In this document: piece by piece, positions 1 through 9,950 of the stretch
Layout of the letters: every line of letters begins with the position of its first letter
How positions within the stretch are numbered: position 1 is the stretch's first letter
DNA from: Saccharomycopsis phalli
Lineage: Eukaryota; Ascomycota; Saccharomycetes; Ascoideales; Saccharomycopsidaceae
Assembly: GCA_020342235.1 (NCBI GenBank)
Contig: CP073218.1
Coordinates: 124,001-188,000 of the forward strand
DNA: 64,000 nucleotides
Direction of reading: 5' to 3'
Program-made: the position numbers and the translations under genes
The notes under the pieces: generated by a model
What the model was told of the DNA's origin: nothing
What the model saw: only the letters and a program-made list of their open reading frames with translations
Databases searched by the model: none

Positions 1-178
1 TCAGTATCAATACAAACGAACATTTTCCACAGTTGTGTTTGAAAATATGCCGTGGACTAGGATATTATATTGCTTGAAAATTTGCAAAAACACTTTCTAA
101 AATTTAGTTCTACTGCGTCTCATGATAGAATCCACTCTACTGTCACCATGTGCTGGCGGAGTCCCTGCCTCCTATATG

Positions 179-186
179 CCGGGTAA
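179..186 (+). promoter_or_regulatory. Reb1-like site upstream of ADP1
   Basis: CCGGGTAA, the S. cerevisiae Reb1 general regulatory factor consensus (TTACCCGG on the other strand). It ends 54 bases before the ADP1 start codon. The same octamer occurs at 11953, 30164, 47591 and 57719, mostly at a similar distance from a start codon. Binding is inferred from the motif alone. Confidence 0.5.
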
Positions 187-240
187 TAGCATTACCAATT
201 TGAGACTTATTGCTCCTAAGAGCTCAGCTCATCTGATAAG

Positions 241-3200
241 ATGAATCCAAGGTTCTTGACAGTGTGCGTCTATCTATGGGTTTTCAAGGTGGCATTGGCA
301 TACGTCGACTATTATCCAACATCCTTAAATACTTTTGGCCAGGATATACTCGACATTTATGGCTATAATGAACCTGATAGTAACGGCAAATGTCCGCCTT
401 GCTTCAACTGTATGCTTCCCATGTTTGAGTGCAAACAGTTTTCCACTTGCAACGAGTATACTGGTCAGTGTGACTGTATTTCTGGTTTTGGAGGTAGCGA
501 CTGTGCCGAGCCTGTTTGTGGTGCCTTGAGTGATGGCGAAAATAGACCATTGAGACCAGAAAACCAGACTTCCTGTGCGTGCAAGGATGGCTGGAGTGGT
601 ATCAACTGTAACATCTGCGAAAGGGACTCGGTTTGCGACGCCTTTATGCCTTCAGGACTACAGGGAACGTGCTACAAGGAGGGATTGATCATCAACAAGT
701 TCCACCAGATGTGTGACGTCACTAACCAAAAGATTATCGAAATTCTTGCAGGGAAGAAGCCACAAGTGACATTTTCATGCAACAAGACTAGCGAGAATTG
801 TAACTTCCAGTTCTGGATCGATCAAAAGGAGAGCTTCTTTTGCGATTTGAATGAGTGCGAGCTAAACTATGACTTGAGTACAAACACTAGCCACTACAAC
901 TGCAAAGACGTGGCCTGCAAATGTTTACCCGACAGAATGCTCTGTGGCGAGGCTGGATCAATAGATATCTCAGAGTTCTTAACAGAGACCATTCGTGGTC
1001 CCGGCGATTTTTCTTGTGATGTTAGCAAGAAGACATGCAGCTTTTCGGAACCAAGCATGAACGACTTAATAATGAATGTCTTTGGTGATCCATACATAAC
1101 CCTTCAGTGCCAATCAGGAGAGTGCGTTCATTATAGTGAAATCCCTGGCTATTTACTACCAGATAAGCCTGCTTTCTCACTCTTTAGTTTATTTTTCATT
1201 GCCGCAATTATCATCGGTGTCTCCTCCATCGTACTGGTGGCCATCCTATACATTAGAAAATCCCCATTATTTGGCGATAGTGGCATTCTGCTTGGTGATG
1301 ACAGTAGCGGAAGCTCAGGTGACTCAAACGACTCCTTACAAAGTAACTCCGGAGGAGACTCGCACGTTCCTGTGTGCTTGATTTTTCGTGATGTGAGCTA
1401 CAAAATCAAGGACCGTGTGATTCTAGAAAATGCCTTTGGTATAGTGAAACCAAGGGAAATGTTGGCTATTATGGGTGGTTCCGGCGCAGGTAAAACCACT
1501 TTGTTGGATATCTTGGCTGGGAAAAATAAAGATGGCCAAAAGAGCGGCAAGATATTAATTAACGGCCAAGAATTGGAGTATAAGGACTATAAGAAAATCA
1601 TTGGTTTTGTTGATCAGGAGGATTATTTGATTCCTACCTTGACCGTATACGAAACTGTTTTGAATAGTGCCTTGCTCAGATTGCCAAGATCTATGTCTAT
1701 AGGCCAGAAAAAGTTAAAAGTCTTACAGGTGTTGGACGAGCTACGAATCTTGAAAATCAAGGACAGATTGATTGGGTCTGATTTTGAAAGAGGAATTTCC
1801 GGCGGAGAAAAACGGCGGGTGGCAATTGCTTGTGAGTTAGTAACTTCTCCTTCTATTTTGTTTTTGGACGAGCCTACATCTGGATTGGATTCATACAACG
1901 CCAAGAAAGTGATTGAGTGCTTGGTCAGATTAACTCGTGACTATGAGCGGACCATCATATTTACAATCCACCAACCAAGAAGCAATATTGTAGCAATGTT
2001 TGACAAATTGATGTTGCTATCTGAGGGTCAAGTGGTCTATTCTGGTGATATGATTAAATGTCATGAATTTTTCAATGACCACGGATACAAGTGTCCTTCT
2101 GGTTACAACATTGCGGACTATTTGATTGATATCACTGCTGATTCTAGAGGCAATGCATCCGGCAAGGCTAAAATAAAGCCAGACATTGAAGGAGATGTAG
2201 AAAATTTGTTGCACGAAGACGATGATCAACACGATTTGGACAATTTATTGACTAGAAGAGAGTCAGAAGTCAACACTACTAATGAATGGGAACACTATGC
2301 CTCGCACAGAGATGAGATTGCAACTACGTTGCATAACTCACAAATCTCTGGCGGTTCGAGAAAGGATGTAACTAATAAGGTGATTTCAATATTCAAGGAT
2401 TCGGTATACTCTGAACAAATTCTAGAAGAAATCAAGCAGGTGTCCGCTAGATACAATGAGGATTTAAGCAACGGATTGAAGAACATTGACTTTGGCGACA
2501 GCAAGAGGGCAAGCATTGCTCTGCAGATTATCATCTTATCTTCACGTACATTCAAGAATTTATACCGAAATCCAAAGTTGCTATTGACTCAGTACCTTTT
2601 GTCTATCTTTATTGGCTGTTTTATCGGCGTTCTTTATTACGATGTCACCAATGATATCAGTGGGTTCCAAAACCGGATGGGATTGTTCTTCTTTGTATTG
2701 TCTTTCTTTGGATTTTCAACATTGACAGGCTTGCACTCGTTTTCGATTGAGCGAATTGTGTTTATGAGGGAACGAGCGAACAACTACTACTCGACCTTCA
2801 GTTACTATTTCACCAAGATTTTATGTGATGTTATCCCTCTTAGAATCATTCCTCCGTTTATTGTTTTGGCTATTATTTATCCATTGGTAGGGTTGAATAT
2901 GGACAATAACGGATTCCTCAAGGCATCATTGATCTTGATACTCTTTAATTTAGCCACCTCTCTTGAGATATTAATTGTGGGAATATTGATTAAAGAGAGT
3001 GGTAATGCTACGTTAATTGGTGTGCTTATTTTGCTTTTTTCCATGCTTTTTTCAGGGTTATTCATCAATGCCGCCAAGTCAGATTCAAATACTGCTTCTA
3101 GCAGCTTTACTGTCAACTTGGGCTTCCTCAAGTACTTTTCTACCTTCCACTATGGGTATGAGTCATTGATCATCAACGAGGTTAAGTCGCTCATATTGCG

Positions 3201-3372
3201 AGAGACCAAGTACGGATTGAAAATTGAAATCCCTGGGGCCACGATATTGAGTACATTTGGGTTTAATGTAGGAGCATTGTGGAATGACGTGTTGTGCCTT
3301 GGTGTCTTTTGTATTGGATTTTTAGTCTTGGGATTTGTCGTTTTACACAATTTTGTGTATGAAAAGAGATGA
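241..3372 (+). CDS. ADP1: ABCG-type ABC transporter with EGF-like ectodomain (Adp1-like)
   Basis: A 1043-residue half-size ABC transporter matching S. cerevisiae Adp1 (1049 residues) in length and unusual layout. A signal peptide (about 1-20) leads into a long cysteine-rich lumenal or extracellular region with EGF-like motifs (roughly 50-125, with more Cys pairs to about 300). One membrane segment follows at about 314-337. The cytosolic nucleotide-binding domain has Walker A GGSGAGKT at 412-419, signature ISGGEKRR near 518 and Walker B ILFLDEPTSGLD near 540. The C-terminal half is an ABCG membrane domain of about six helices. The domain order (NBD then TMD) is that of the White/ABCG family. 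The substrate is not known even for the S. cerevisiae protein. It converges on the HOF1-like gene with 106 bp between stops. Confidence 0.93.
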   Translation: MNPRFLTVCVYLWVFKVALAYVDYYPTSLNTFGQDILDIYGYNEPDSNGKCPPCFNCMLPMFECKQFSTCNEYTGQCDCISGFGGSDCAEPVCGALSDGENRPLRPENQTSCACKDGWSGINCNICERDSVCDAFMPSGLQGTCYKEGLIINKFHQMCDVTNQKIIEILAGKKPQVTFSCNKTSENCNFQFWIDQKESFFCDLNECELNYDLSTNTSHYNCKDVACKCLPDRMLCGEAGSIDISEFLTETIRGPGDFSCDVSKKTCSFSEPSMNDLIMNVFGDPYITLQCQSGECVHYSEIPGYLLPDKPAFSLFSLFFIAAIIIGVSSIVLVAILYIRKSPLFGDSGILLGDDSSGSSGDSNDSLQSNSGGDSHVPVCLIFRDVSYKIKDRVILENAFGIVKPREMLAIMGGSGAGKTTLLDILAGKNKDGQKSGKILINGQELEYKDYKKIIGFVDQEDYLIPTLTVYETVLNSALLRLPRSMSIGQKKLKVLQVLDELRILKIKDRLIGSDFERGISGGEKRRVAIACELVTSPSILFLDEPTSGLDSYNAKKVIECLVRLTRDYERTIIFTIHQPRSNIVAMFDKLMLLSEGQVVYSGDMIKCHEFFNDHGYKCPSGYNIADYLIDITADSRGNASGKAKIKPDIEGDVENLLHEDDDQHDLDNLLTRRESEVNTTNEWEHYASHRDEIATTLHNSQISGGSRKDVTNKVISIFKDSVYSEQILEEIKQVSARYNEDLSNGLKNIDFGDSKRASIALQIIILSSRTFKNLYRNPKLLLTQYLLSIFIGCFIGVLYYDVTNDISGFQNRMGLFFFVLSFFGFSTLTGLHSFSIERIVFMRERANNYYSTFSYYFTKILCDVIPLRIIPPFIVLAIIYPLVGLNMDNNGFLKASLILILFNLATSLEILIVGILIKESGNATLIGVLILLFSMLFSGLFINAAKSDSNTASSSFTVNLGFLKYFSTFHYGYESLIINEVKSLILRETKYGLKIEIPGATILSTFGFNVGALWNDVLCLGVFCIGFLVLGFVVLHNFVYEKR

Positions 3373-3478
3373 GGATCTACACCAATATAGTAATAAATTT
3401 AAATTCATTTTCATAACGAAGGTAGTACAAACAAGAAACAGAAGAAACAGAAGAAACAACAAAGCGTAAGGTAAATTT

Positions 3479-5497
3479 CTAGGCAGGTACAAGGTAATTG
3501 CTTGGAGCCAACCCAAACTTTTGCAGATTGAGTAATTGCACCTCCCACCATCCATCATCCTGCATGGCTAACACAAGCATGTGGTCCTTTCGTTTGAAGG
3601 ACACCTCCTCGGGAATAGAAGCAGTGTAGTCGTATACTGCCTTAGCATGACGGACCACTTGTCTACCGTCAGTTGATACTAGAGGTAAGCCATTAGGCGC
3701 AAGCGGCACTTTAGAAGGAGAAGCTGTCAGTTTTGCCATGTTCATTTCCGCGATTTCTATCATGGACTTTGGTCTTGGATTGGTATTGATATTTTGCCGC
3801 ACTTTGACTGCCTGATCCCGGGACTGTCTATGTGTGGCTACTTGTGATGACTGGTGTACTGATTGGTTGAGCGGATGATTGCCAGGTAACTGTGATGCCT
3901 GGAACTGACTGTCGAGCATCTGGTTGTGGTCTGGGAATTGTATCTGGTCCTGTTGTCGCAACAGCTGCACCGTCGATTTCTTAAGAAGCTCTATCATTGA
4001 TTTCTGCTTCTTGGCTTCCTTGGTTTTTGATTTTATTGACTTTGACGATTTTATAGAATTGTGACGTTCTTTTAGCGCACTGAAGTCGCCGTTTCCTCCA
4101 ATCTTCAAGTCTTCCCATGCGGCTCTTAGCGGGTCATCCTCACCGACTTCTTCAGGATTAAAGTTCCGCATAGTCGAGGTGTTCAAGATCGAGTCGTCGT
4201 TCTTGTTCTGCTCGTTGTACCGCATAATTTGTGCCTGCTTCTCTAGCTGCAACTTCATATTCTTTGGGCTCAAATTCAACGGAGACACATTCCCTGACGA
4301 CTCTTCCCAGTTTTGCAAACCAATCTTACTTCGGCGTCTGGTGGGCGAGTTCCAGCTCTTGTTGCTGTTCGAGATGTTGGAGCTGGTATGTGAGCTAGCA
4401 TAGTGGCTCATGGTGTTGGATTCGTTAGTCGAAGAGCCAGAGGTACTGACTGCATCGTCATTAATATGTGATTGCTGCTGTGGTGGTGATCGGCAGACTG
4501 CTTGAATGGCACCAAATGGCGACTTGACCTCAATTGGTCTCTGAATATCGTCACTCGGTTCCTTCTTGATGACATGCTGCTCTTCTTGTTTAACAGGATT
4601 GGTGTTTGTAGATCGCGTAAACTTCACTTGTTTGCGAGGACTGCTGCTCAAGTTCAATGTCGAATCAATGCTGTTGCTGAAACTGTTGTCAAAGTCTTCC
4701 TGGATGCCACTGCTCTTAATATAGGTCTCCTCAAACAATTGAATATCCTTGGAACTATCGCACTGCTCCAATTTTATTCTCACCTTCTCATAGGCATCAT
4801 CCTCCTCTAAAATGGTGTTTGACATGACGTTGGTGAAGTCCCAGATATTCTTCTTCACATAGTTCATTCTCTCCAACTCCTGCTGGAAAACAGCCTTGGC
4901 TGTGTCTTGCCGGTGGCTCTTCCAATGGTCCAACCTGCTATTGTGTTCCTTGGTCGATTGTTCATAAACCAATTGCGCCTTGCCCAAGCTCTCTTCCAAA
5001 GAGCGCAACTGGTTCCGTGGTATTTCTGCTTTACTTCCCTGGTATAATTCTATGCATCGCTCGCTATACTCGCTCTTATTGTGCTCAAGTTGCAGTCTCG
5101 CCTGCTCGATATCAATATATGCCATGTTGGCAGAGTTTTCAATATGTTTCTTCTTATTGTCAAAGTCCTTTGTGTACGTCACAAGTGGATTCATAATTTC
5201 TTCCTTGATTTGCTTCGACTCCTTTTCGTGGGCATCCCCTACCCGCTGAAACTGGTCACTAAGAACAGTATATATCGCTTTCATGCCCCCAGTTTCATTT
5301 GATTGGGACATTCTGATTGAGAGATCCTTTAGCTTCTGGCAATAGTCCCGCTCTATACGAATTTTCTCTTGGTAAATGGCAACTAGTTGCTCGCAATTTA
5401 GTTTGCTTTGATTCATGTGCTTGAAGAGAGCCTCTCCTGCTTTGTGCTCTTGGTTCACGTAGTTATAACCCTGTTCTATAGAGTTCATTGATTTCAT
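3479..5497 (-). CDS. HOF1: F-BAR and SH3 domain protein, Hof1/Cdc15-like cytokinesis factor
   Basis: A 672-residue protein. The first ~270 residues form an F-BAR (FCH) domain rich in charged coiled coil, with the FCH-like pattern IYQEKIRIERDYCQKL near residues 42-57. A long low-complexity Ser/Asn/Gln-rich linker follows, with short basic proline-containing segments. A C-terminal SH3 domain (about 612-672) carries the AVYDY, DDGWWEV and GLAPSNYL signatures. One F-BAR plus a single C-terminal SH3 and ~670 residues is the layout of S. cerevisiae Hof1 (669 residues), which links septins, actin and the contractile ring at the bud neck. Bzz1 is less likely because it has two SH3 domains. Assignment to Hof1 rather than another F-BAR/SH3 paralogue rests on architecture and length. 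It lies in tandem downstream of PAH1. Confidence 0.68.
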   Translation of the reverse strand: MKSMNSIEQGYNYVNQEHKAGEALFKHMNQSKLNCEQLVAIYQEKIRIERDYCQKLKDLSIRMSQSNETGGMKAIYTVLSDQFQRVGDAHEKESKQIKEEIMNPLVTYTKDFDNKKKHIENSANMAYIDIEQARLQLEHNKSEYSERCIELYQGSKAEIPRNQLRSLEESLGKAQLVYEQSTKEHNSRLDHWKSHRQDTAKAVFQQELERMNYVKKNIWDFTNVMSNTILEEDDAYEKVRIKLEQCDSSKDIQLFEETYIKSSGIQEDFDNSFSNSIDSTLNLSSSPRKQVKFTRSTNTNPVKQEEQHVIKKEPSDDIQRPIEVKSPFGAIQAVCRSPPQQQSHINDDAVSTSGSSTNESNTMSHYASSHTSSNISNSNKSWNSPTRRRSKIGLQNWEESSGNVSPLNLSPKNMKLQLEKQAQIMRYNEQNKNDDSILNTSTMRNFNPEEVGEDDPLRAAWEDLKIGGNGDFSALKERHNSIKSSKSIKSKTKEAKKQKSMIELLKKSTVQLLRQQDQIQFPDHNQMLDSQFQASQLPGNHPLNQSVHQSSQVATHRQSRDQAVKVRQNINTNPRPKSMIEIAEMNMAKLTASPSKVPLAPNGLPLVSTDGRQVVRHAKAVYDYTASIPEEVSFKRKDHMLVLAMQDDGWWEVQLLNLQKFGLAPSNYLVPA

Positions 5498-5707
5498 GTT
5501 TATACTAAGGGATCAGATTTTAATGTGCCCATGTCACTAGTCATATATCAGATCTGTTGTGATCACATTTTTCTTATTTATGTTTTACTGGTTTTGGAAA
5601 TTTATACAATATCCACCATTTCCTAATGTGGCAAAAATATAAACATACACTTTGAAAATGCATTTTTCGGTATTATCTATAGTCTGGATTCAGAAATTAA
5701 ATAGCTG

Positions 5708-7876
5708 CTACTCTTGCGATACCTCGCCAAGTTTGCTTTCGGATCTAATTTCAGTAATTCTCTTATTCTTGTTTAATTTGTTATTGTCCACGAAGCCATT
5801 CTCTCCTTGCGGCTTTTTTGACTTCTCTTGCTCTGCTTGCTCTTGCTCTGCTTGATCCTGCTCCTCTTCTTCCAGATATTGCCCCTCTTCTTGATCTTCG
5901 TCTTCTTCTTCGTCATCCCCGTCTGTAACATTACTATATTCGTTAAACAGATCCTCGATATAATCATCGTTATTCAAGTAGTCTTCTTCTATCGACAACT
6001 CACTAGGATCGTAATCCTCATCCTCGGAATCATCTGAATCAAAATGTTGGTCAATAATACCACTTCCCATATTATTAAATAGAATATCATTATTAGTTAA
6101 GTAGCTATTCGCAGTGGCAATTCCGCTACTCGCTTTGGCATCACTCAGCTTACCTTTTTCATCTTTCTCACTGTCTGAGTCCGACAAGTCCAATATTGGC
6201 TCTCTCCAGAAGACTGTATCTGTAAAGTTCTCATCAGTGAAATTAGTTGCCCCCGCAACTTCGCTCTCGTTTGTGAACTCGTTACTCACTGGAGGGAAGA
6301 AATGGTCTACCAACTCATTAATATGAAGATACGAAGACTTGTATCCAGCAAGCTCGAGTAACTCCAAATGAACGTCTCCATCCGGATTGATGGTAAATAT
6401 CCGTGAGGATGGAATTTCAACAGACCTATAGCTAATTGCATCAGTGAACCTGTTACCGAACCCCGCATAAAATGGAGTTCTATTGATCTTCCCATATAAA
6501 GTACGCAAATCCTTCAAGCAGGTAATTTTGAAAACCTCAGGTTTCTTCAAAATCACTTCTCGTCTTAATGCCGCCATGGTTCTATCGGGAGAAAGAATTA
6601 CGGGTCCTGCAGGAATCTTTATTCCTGCCTGGTCGATGCCTTTAATGTACGCCCTAGTAGCATCAGCCAACCCGACAGATCGTGCCGTTAAATACATGAT
6701 ATTGTACCCATTCATCTTGATATCAGTAAACAACTTCGCTACTCCAGGATGCGTCCAGTCCTTCCCAATCATCGTGAACACGTGACCAAGGGCATCGCTT
6801 TTGGTGATTGTTCCGTCAATATCGGAGATGACCACTGGGACGTTATGTTTCCACAAGAAGATTTTTGAGGCTATCGTGGACCTTGATTGGTCCACTATGA
6901 ATTCCACGTCGTTTTCTCCCCATTCCAAGTTGAGGCATTTCAACTGGTCTGAGGTGAGTCTAAGAGACTTGATGTAATTGACTGTCGATCCATACGACTG
7001 TGATACAGGTATCTTTTCCTCAACCAGGGACTCTGACTCTGGTGTTACCACATGCGGGTTGAGGAGACCTGTGCCTATGTTCGATTGGGAATCGTTGCTG
7101 CCGGAATATATTCTGACGTTACCCTCGTCGTCGTATTTCGCAATATCAGCAAAGTCTTCACCAAACTCTTCCCTGAGGATATTTTCAATCACCTGGTCAT
7201 AATTGTTGATGTCCTGCTCACTAGATTTGTAGCCACTCATATCCAATACGAGTTCGCCGTTTGTGTCTATTTTACTGGGGATGTTCTTCATTGTCAAGTG
7301 CTTAGACAATTTCTTGGCTCTTTCTGGCGATATAGACCGAAGACTGGACATTGTCTTGGACTTTGTCATCAGCAAGTTCTCATCGCTCGTATTGGAACTT
7401 GCGGAATACGACTTGCGGATGTCATCGGAGTTGCGGTCGAAAAATGGTGCACGCAACGACGCAGAACGCGGACGGTTCTCTGAAGGTCCAATATCCAAGA
7501 AGTCCGGGTCTTCCAAAGTCTCTGGCTCTGATTTTGGCGATGTGAGAGGCGAAGACAAGGCAGAAGACGCAGCACTCACCACAGGTGAGGTCATCATGTC
7601 ATCTGGGATTCCTTGCAAGTCTGTGGTTTCAAACACAAAGAAGGCCTCGCCTCCATCGCCTAGTTTCATTTTGAGATCGGTGGGTTGGTTGTTGATGGAC
7701 ACATTGACCTTTCGCTGTGACGGTCTAAGGAGCTGGAACTTTCCGAATCTGACATGGAACGGTGAGCAATTCAAGTTCCCCTTTTCATCCTCAATGACTA
7801 TCACATCAATAGCCCCACTGAGAGTGGCCGGGTTGATGGAATTCCAGGTCTTCGCTATAGAAGAAAGATAGTTCAT
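5708..7876 (-). CDS. PAH1: Mg2+-dependent phosphatidate phosphatase (lipin)
   Basis: A 722-residue lipin that dephosphorylates phosphatidate to diacylglycerol, setting the balance between storage lipid and membrane phospholipid. The N-LIP domain starts at residue 1 (SINPATLSGAIDVIVIE, then SPFHVRFGKFQLL) and includes the conserved glycine-rich MKLGDGGEAFFVFE. The C-LIP/HAD domain carries the catalytic DIDGT motif with D352 and D354, followed by the highly conserved LSPDRTMAALRREVILKKPE and FYAGFGNRFTDA. A tryptophan motif (WREPILDLSDSDS) and a very acidic tail follow, as in S. cerevisiae Pah1 (862 residues). The shorter length lies in the variable middle and tail. The Ser-rich middle probably contains regulatory phosphosites, by analogy with Pah1. 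It diverges from DUG1 with only 86 bp between start codons. Confidence 0.97.
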   Translation of the reverse strand: MNYLSSIAKTWNSINPATLSGAIDVIVIEDEKGNLNCSPFHVRFGKFQLLRPSQRKVNVSINNQPTDLKMKLGDGGEAFFVFETTDLQGIPDDMMTSPVVSAASSALSSPLTSPKSEPETLEDPDFLDIGPSENRPRSASLRAPFFDRNSDDIRKSYSASSNTSDENLLMTKSKTMSSLRSISPERAKKLSKHLTMKNIPSKIDTNGELVLDMSGYKSSEQDINNYDQVIENILREEFGEDFADIAKYDDEGNVRIYSGSNDSQSNIGTGLLNPHVVTPESESLVEEKIPVSQSYGSTVNYIKSLRLTSDQLKCLNLEWGENDVEFIVDQSRSTIASKIFLWKHNVPVVISDIDGTITKSDALGHVFTMIGKDWTHPGVAKLFTDIKMNGYNIMYLTARSVGLADATRAYIKGIDQAGIKIPAGPVILSPDRTMAALRREVILKKPEVFKITCLKDLRTLYGKINRTPFYAGFGNRFTDAISYRSVEIPSSRIFTINPDGDVHLELLELAGYKSSYLHINELVDHFFPPVSNEFTNESEVAGATNFTDENFTDTVFWREPILDLSDSDSEKDEKGKLSDAKASSGIATANSYLTNNDILFNNMGSGIIDQHFDSDDSEDEDYDPSELSIEEDYLNNDDYIEDLFNEYSNVTDGDDEEEDEDQEEGQYLEEEEQDQAEQEQAEQEKSKKPQGENGFVDNNKLNKNKRITEIRSESKLGEVSQE

Positions 7877-7962
7877 GCTCTAGCTACTTACTGTGACCAG
7901 CTTTGCTAGTATTACTATCTGCATGTGACACTAGTCAGGGCTACTATGCCTGATTTCCTACA

Positions 7963-9492
7963 ATGGCAGAATCCGGTAAGAGGAGAATGCTTTTTAGAAT
8001 TGGACGGCAAATACTTCGGACAAGTGTACCAACAAGAAGATATACCACCATGTCCATTGAGCAAACCTTACAACCGGTCTTCAAGAAGATCGACGAATTG
8101 AAACCAAAGTTTATTCAACGATTAGCTAACGCTGTTGCCATCAAGTCGGTGTCGGGAGATGAGACTTTGCGGCCTGAAGTAGTAAAAATGGGTCACTTTT
8201 TGAAGGCCGAATTGGAGAAACTTGGGGCCTATGACATTCAATTGAAGGAATTGGGCATTCAGCCACCTCCTGTTGAGAACCCAAAGCTTCCTTTACCACC
8301 AGTTTTGTTGGCCAGATTGGGCAAAGATCCCAGCAAGAAGACTGTACTTATCTACGGTCATTACGATGTGCAACCGGCTTTAAAGGAGGACGGATGGACC
8401 TCTGAGCCGTTTGAGTTGGTTGTTGATGAGAAGGGCGACAAGTTGATTGGCAGAGGGTCTACTGATGACAAGGGCCCTGTCATTGGCTGGTTGAATGCCA
8501 TTGAGGCCCACCGAGAGTTGGGCATTGAGCTTCCAGTGAACTTGATTTGCTGCTTTGAAGGAATGGAAGAGAGTGGCTCCATTGGATTGGACGGGTTGAT
8601 CGCCAAGGAGGCCGATGGGTACTTCAAGGGTGTCGATGCCGTTTGTATATCTGACAACTATTGGTTGGGCACAAAGAAGCCGGTTCTCACCTATGGATTG
8701 AGAGGAGTGAACTACTACCAAGTCACGATTAGTGGACCTGGTGCCGACTTGCACTCGGGGATGTTTGGTGGAGTCATTTCCGAGCCAATGACCGACTTGG
8801 TGAAGGTTCTTGGCACACTTGTTGACGTTGACGGTACCATCAAGGTCCCAGGTGTCAACGAGATGGTTGCCCCTGTCACCGAGAAGGAAGACAAGTTGTA
8901 CGACTCAATTGACTTTGACGTTGAGGAGTTGAACATTGCCTCGGGGTCCGACACTGCCTTGTACAAGAGCAAGAAGGATATCTTGATGCACCGGTGGAGA
9001 TTCCCTTCGTTGTCCATCCACGGAATTGAAGGGGCCTTCAGTGGTGCTGGTGCCAAGACTGTAATTCCAGCCAAGGTCATTGGAAAATTCTCCATTCGGA
9101 CAGTGCCAAATATTGAGTCCGGAAAGCTCGACGAGTATGTCATCAAGTACGTCAACGAGCAATTTGCAAAGTTGAACTCGAGAAACACCATCAAGGCCGA
9201 ACTCTTCCATGACGGAGACTATTGGATCTCAGACCCATTTAATGAGAGTTTCACTGCGGCTGCAAAGGCCACTGAGCTTGTTTGGGGTGTGAAGCCAGAC
9301 TTGACAAGAGAAGGCGGGTCGATTCCAATCTCGTTGACCTTTGAGAAGGAGTTGAAGACATCGGTGTTGTTGTTGCCAATGGGAAGAGGAGACGACGGGG
9401 CACATAGTATCAATGAGAAGGTGAACATCTCCAATTATGTGCAGGGTACTAAAACATTGGGTGCCTACTTGCATTACTACGGAAGTGCCTAA
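7963..9492 (+). CDS. DUG1: Cys-Gly metallodipeptidase (M20 family)
   Basis: A 509-residue M20 dipeptidase matching S. cerevisiae Dug1, which cleaves Cys-Gly in glutathione degradation. Metal and catalytic residues are visible: H133 and D135 in YGHYDVQP, D168/D169 in GRGSTDDKGP, E202/E203 in EGMEESGSIG, D231 in SDNYW and H481 in GDDGAHSINEK. The first 29 residues are Arg/Ser/Thr-rich with no acidic residue after position 3, like a mitochondrial targeting peptide. The conserved protein begins at Met30 (ATG at 8050), which would give 480 residues, close to the 481 of Dug1. Both ATGs have reasonable contexts (CCTACAATGG and ACCACCATGT), so two products from one gene are possible. Highly biased codons suggest strong expression. 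Confidence 0.95.
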   Translation: MAESGKRRMLFRIGRQILRTSVPTRRYTTMSIEQTLQPVFKKIDELKPKFIQRLANAVAIKSVSGDETLRPEVVKMGHFLKAELEKLGAYDIQLKELGIQPPPVENPKLPLPPVLLARLGKDPSKKTVLIYGHYDVQPALKEDGWTSEPFELVVDEKGDKLIGRGSTDDKGPVIGWLNAIEAHRELGIELPVNLICCFEGMEESGSIGLDGLIAKEADGYFKGVDAVCISDNYWLGTKKPVLTYGLRGVNYYQVTISGPGADLHSGMFGGVISEPMTDLVKVLGTLVDVDGTIKVPGVNEMVAPVTEKEDKLYDSIDFDVEELNIASGSDTALYKSKKDILMHRWRFPSLSIHGIEGAFSGAGAKTVIPAKVIGKFSIRTVPNIESGKLDEYVIKYVNEQFAKLNSRNTIKAELFHDGDYWISDPFNESFTAAAKATELVWGVKPDLTREGGSIPISLTFEKELKTSVLLLPMGRGDDGAHSINEKVNISNYVQGTKTLGAYLHYYGSA

Positions 9493-9652
9493 ACTTGGAT
9501 AATATACGTACTGAAAAAGCACTTTTGTAGACGGTGAAATTCGCCGAGAGAATGACATAAAACTGTAAAAGCGTTTCTAGTAAAACACTTTTCAGACAAG
9601 TTGTTTCAGTACCTTTAACCGTCAAGCGTCGCTATTGTCAAGGCGTGCGGTT

Positions 9653-9725
9653 CGAAACGTGTCTGTCGCTTGTCGAAACATGTCTGTCGCTTGCCAAAAC
9701 ATGTCTGCTGGTTGCCTAAACATGG
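9653..9725 (+). repeat. 21-bp tandem repeat, about 3.4 copies
   Basis: Units start at 9653, 9674 and 9695, with a 10-base partial unit at 9716. Each full unit is 21 bp and has the form C(G/A)AAAC(G/A)TGTCTG followed by a TCGCTTG-like end. The first two differ at two positions and the third is more diverged. The period is divisible by three, and one frame from ATG 9680 reads a seven-residue repeat (MSVACQN-like) for 42 codons. Nothing else supports coding. Confidence 0.85.
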
Positions 9726-9923
9726 ATTTCGCAAAACGTGTCGATCGGAAGACTTTACCATGTTGCAAAAAAGCGGAATACTTCGCATTTAGCGGAATAT
9801 CGCCTTAGGCTGCGCAGGCTTTGCCTCCTTTCAGATCTTTTCTTTTTCTTGCATGACATGTCAACTATCCTAATTTGGCAATATCCAGGTTCCAGAAGGT
9901 GTGCTTTAGGCGCTAGATGATAC

Positions 9924-9950
9924 ATCATGTCTCAGGTCATGAGACATGAT
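9924..9950. repeat. Perfect 11-bp inverted repeat (hairpin)
   Basis: ATCATGTCTCA, a five-base loop GGTCA, then TGAGACATGAT. The stem is uninterrupted. It lies in the 3' flank shared by DUG1 and RIM9 and could be an RNA hairpin in either 3' UTR or a palindromic protein site. Confidence 0.8.

Noticed and set aside
9680-9808. 42-codon frame with a heptapeptide repeat
   Set aside because: Explained by the 21-bp tandem repeat having a period divisible by three; kept only as a remark.
9738-9920. 60-codon frame in the DUG1-RIM9 spacer
   Set aside because: Starts at a non-ATG codon and has no protein-like features.
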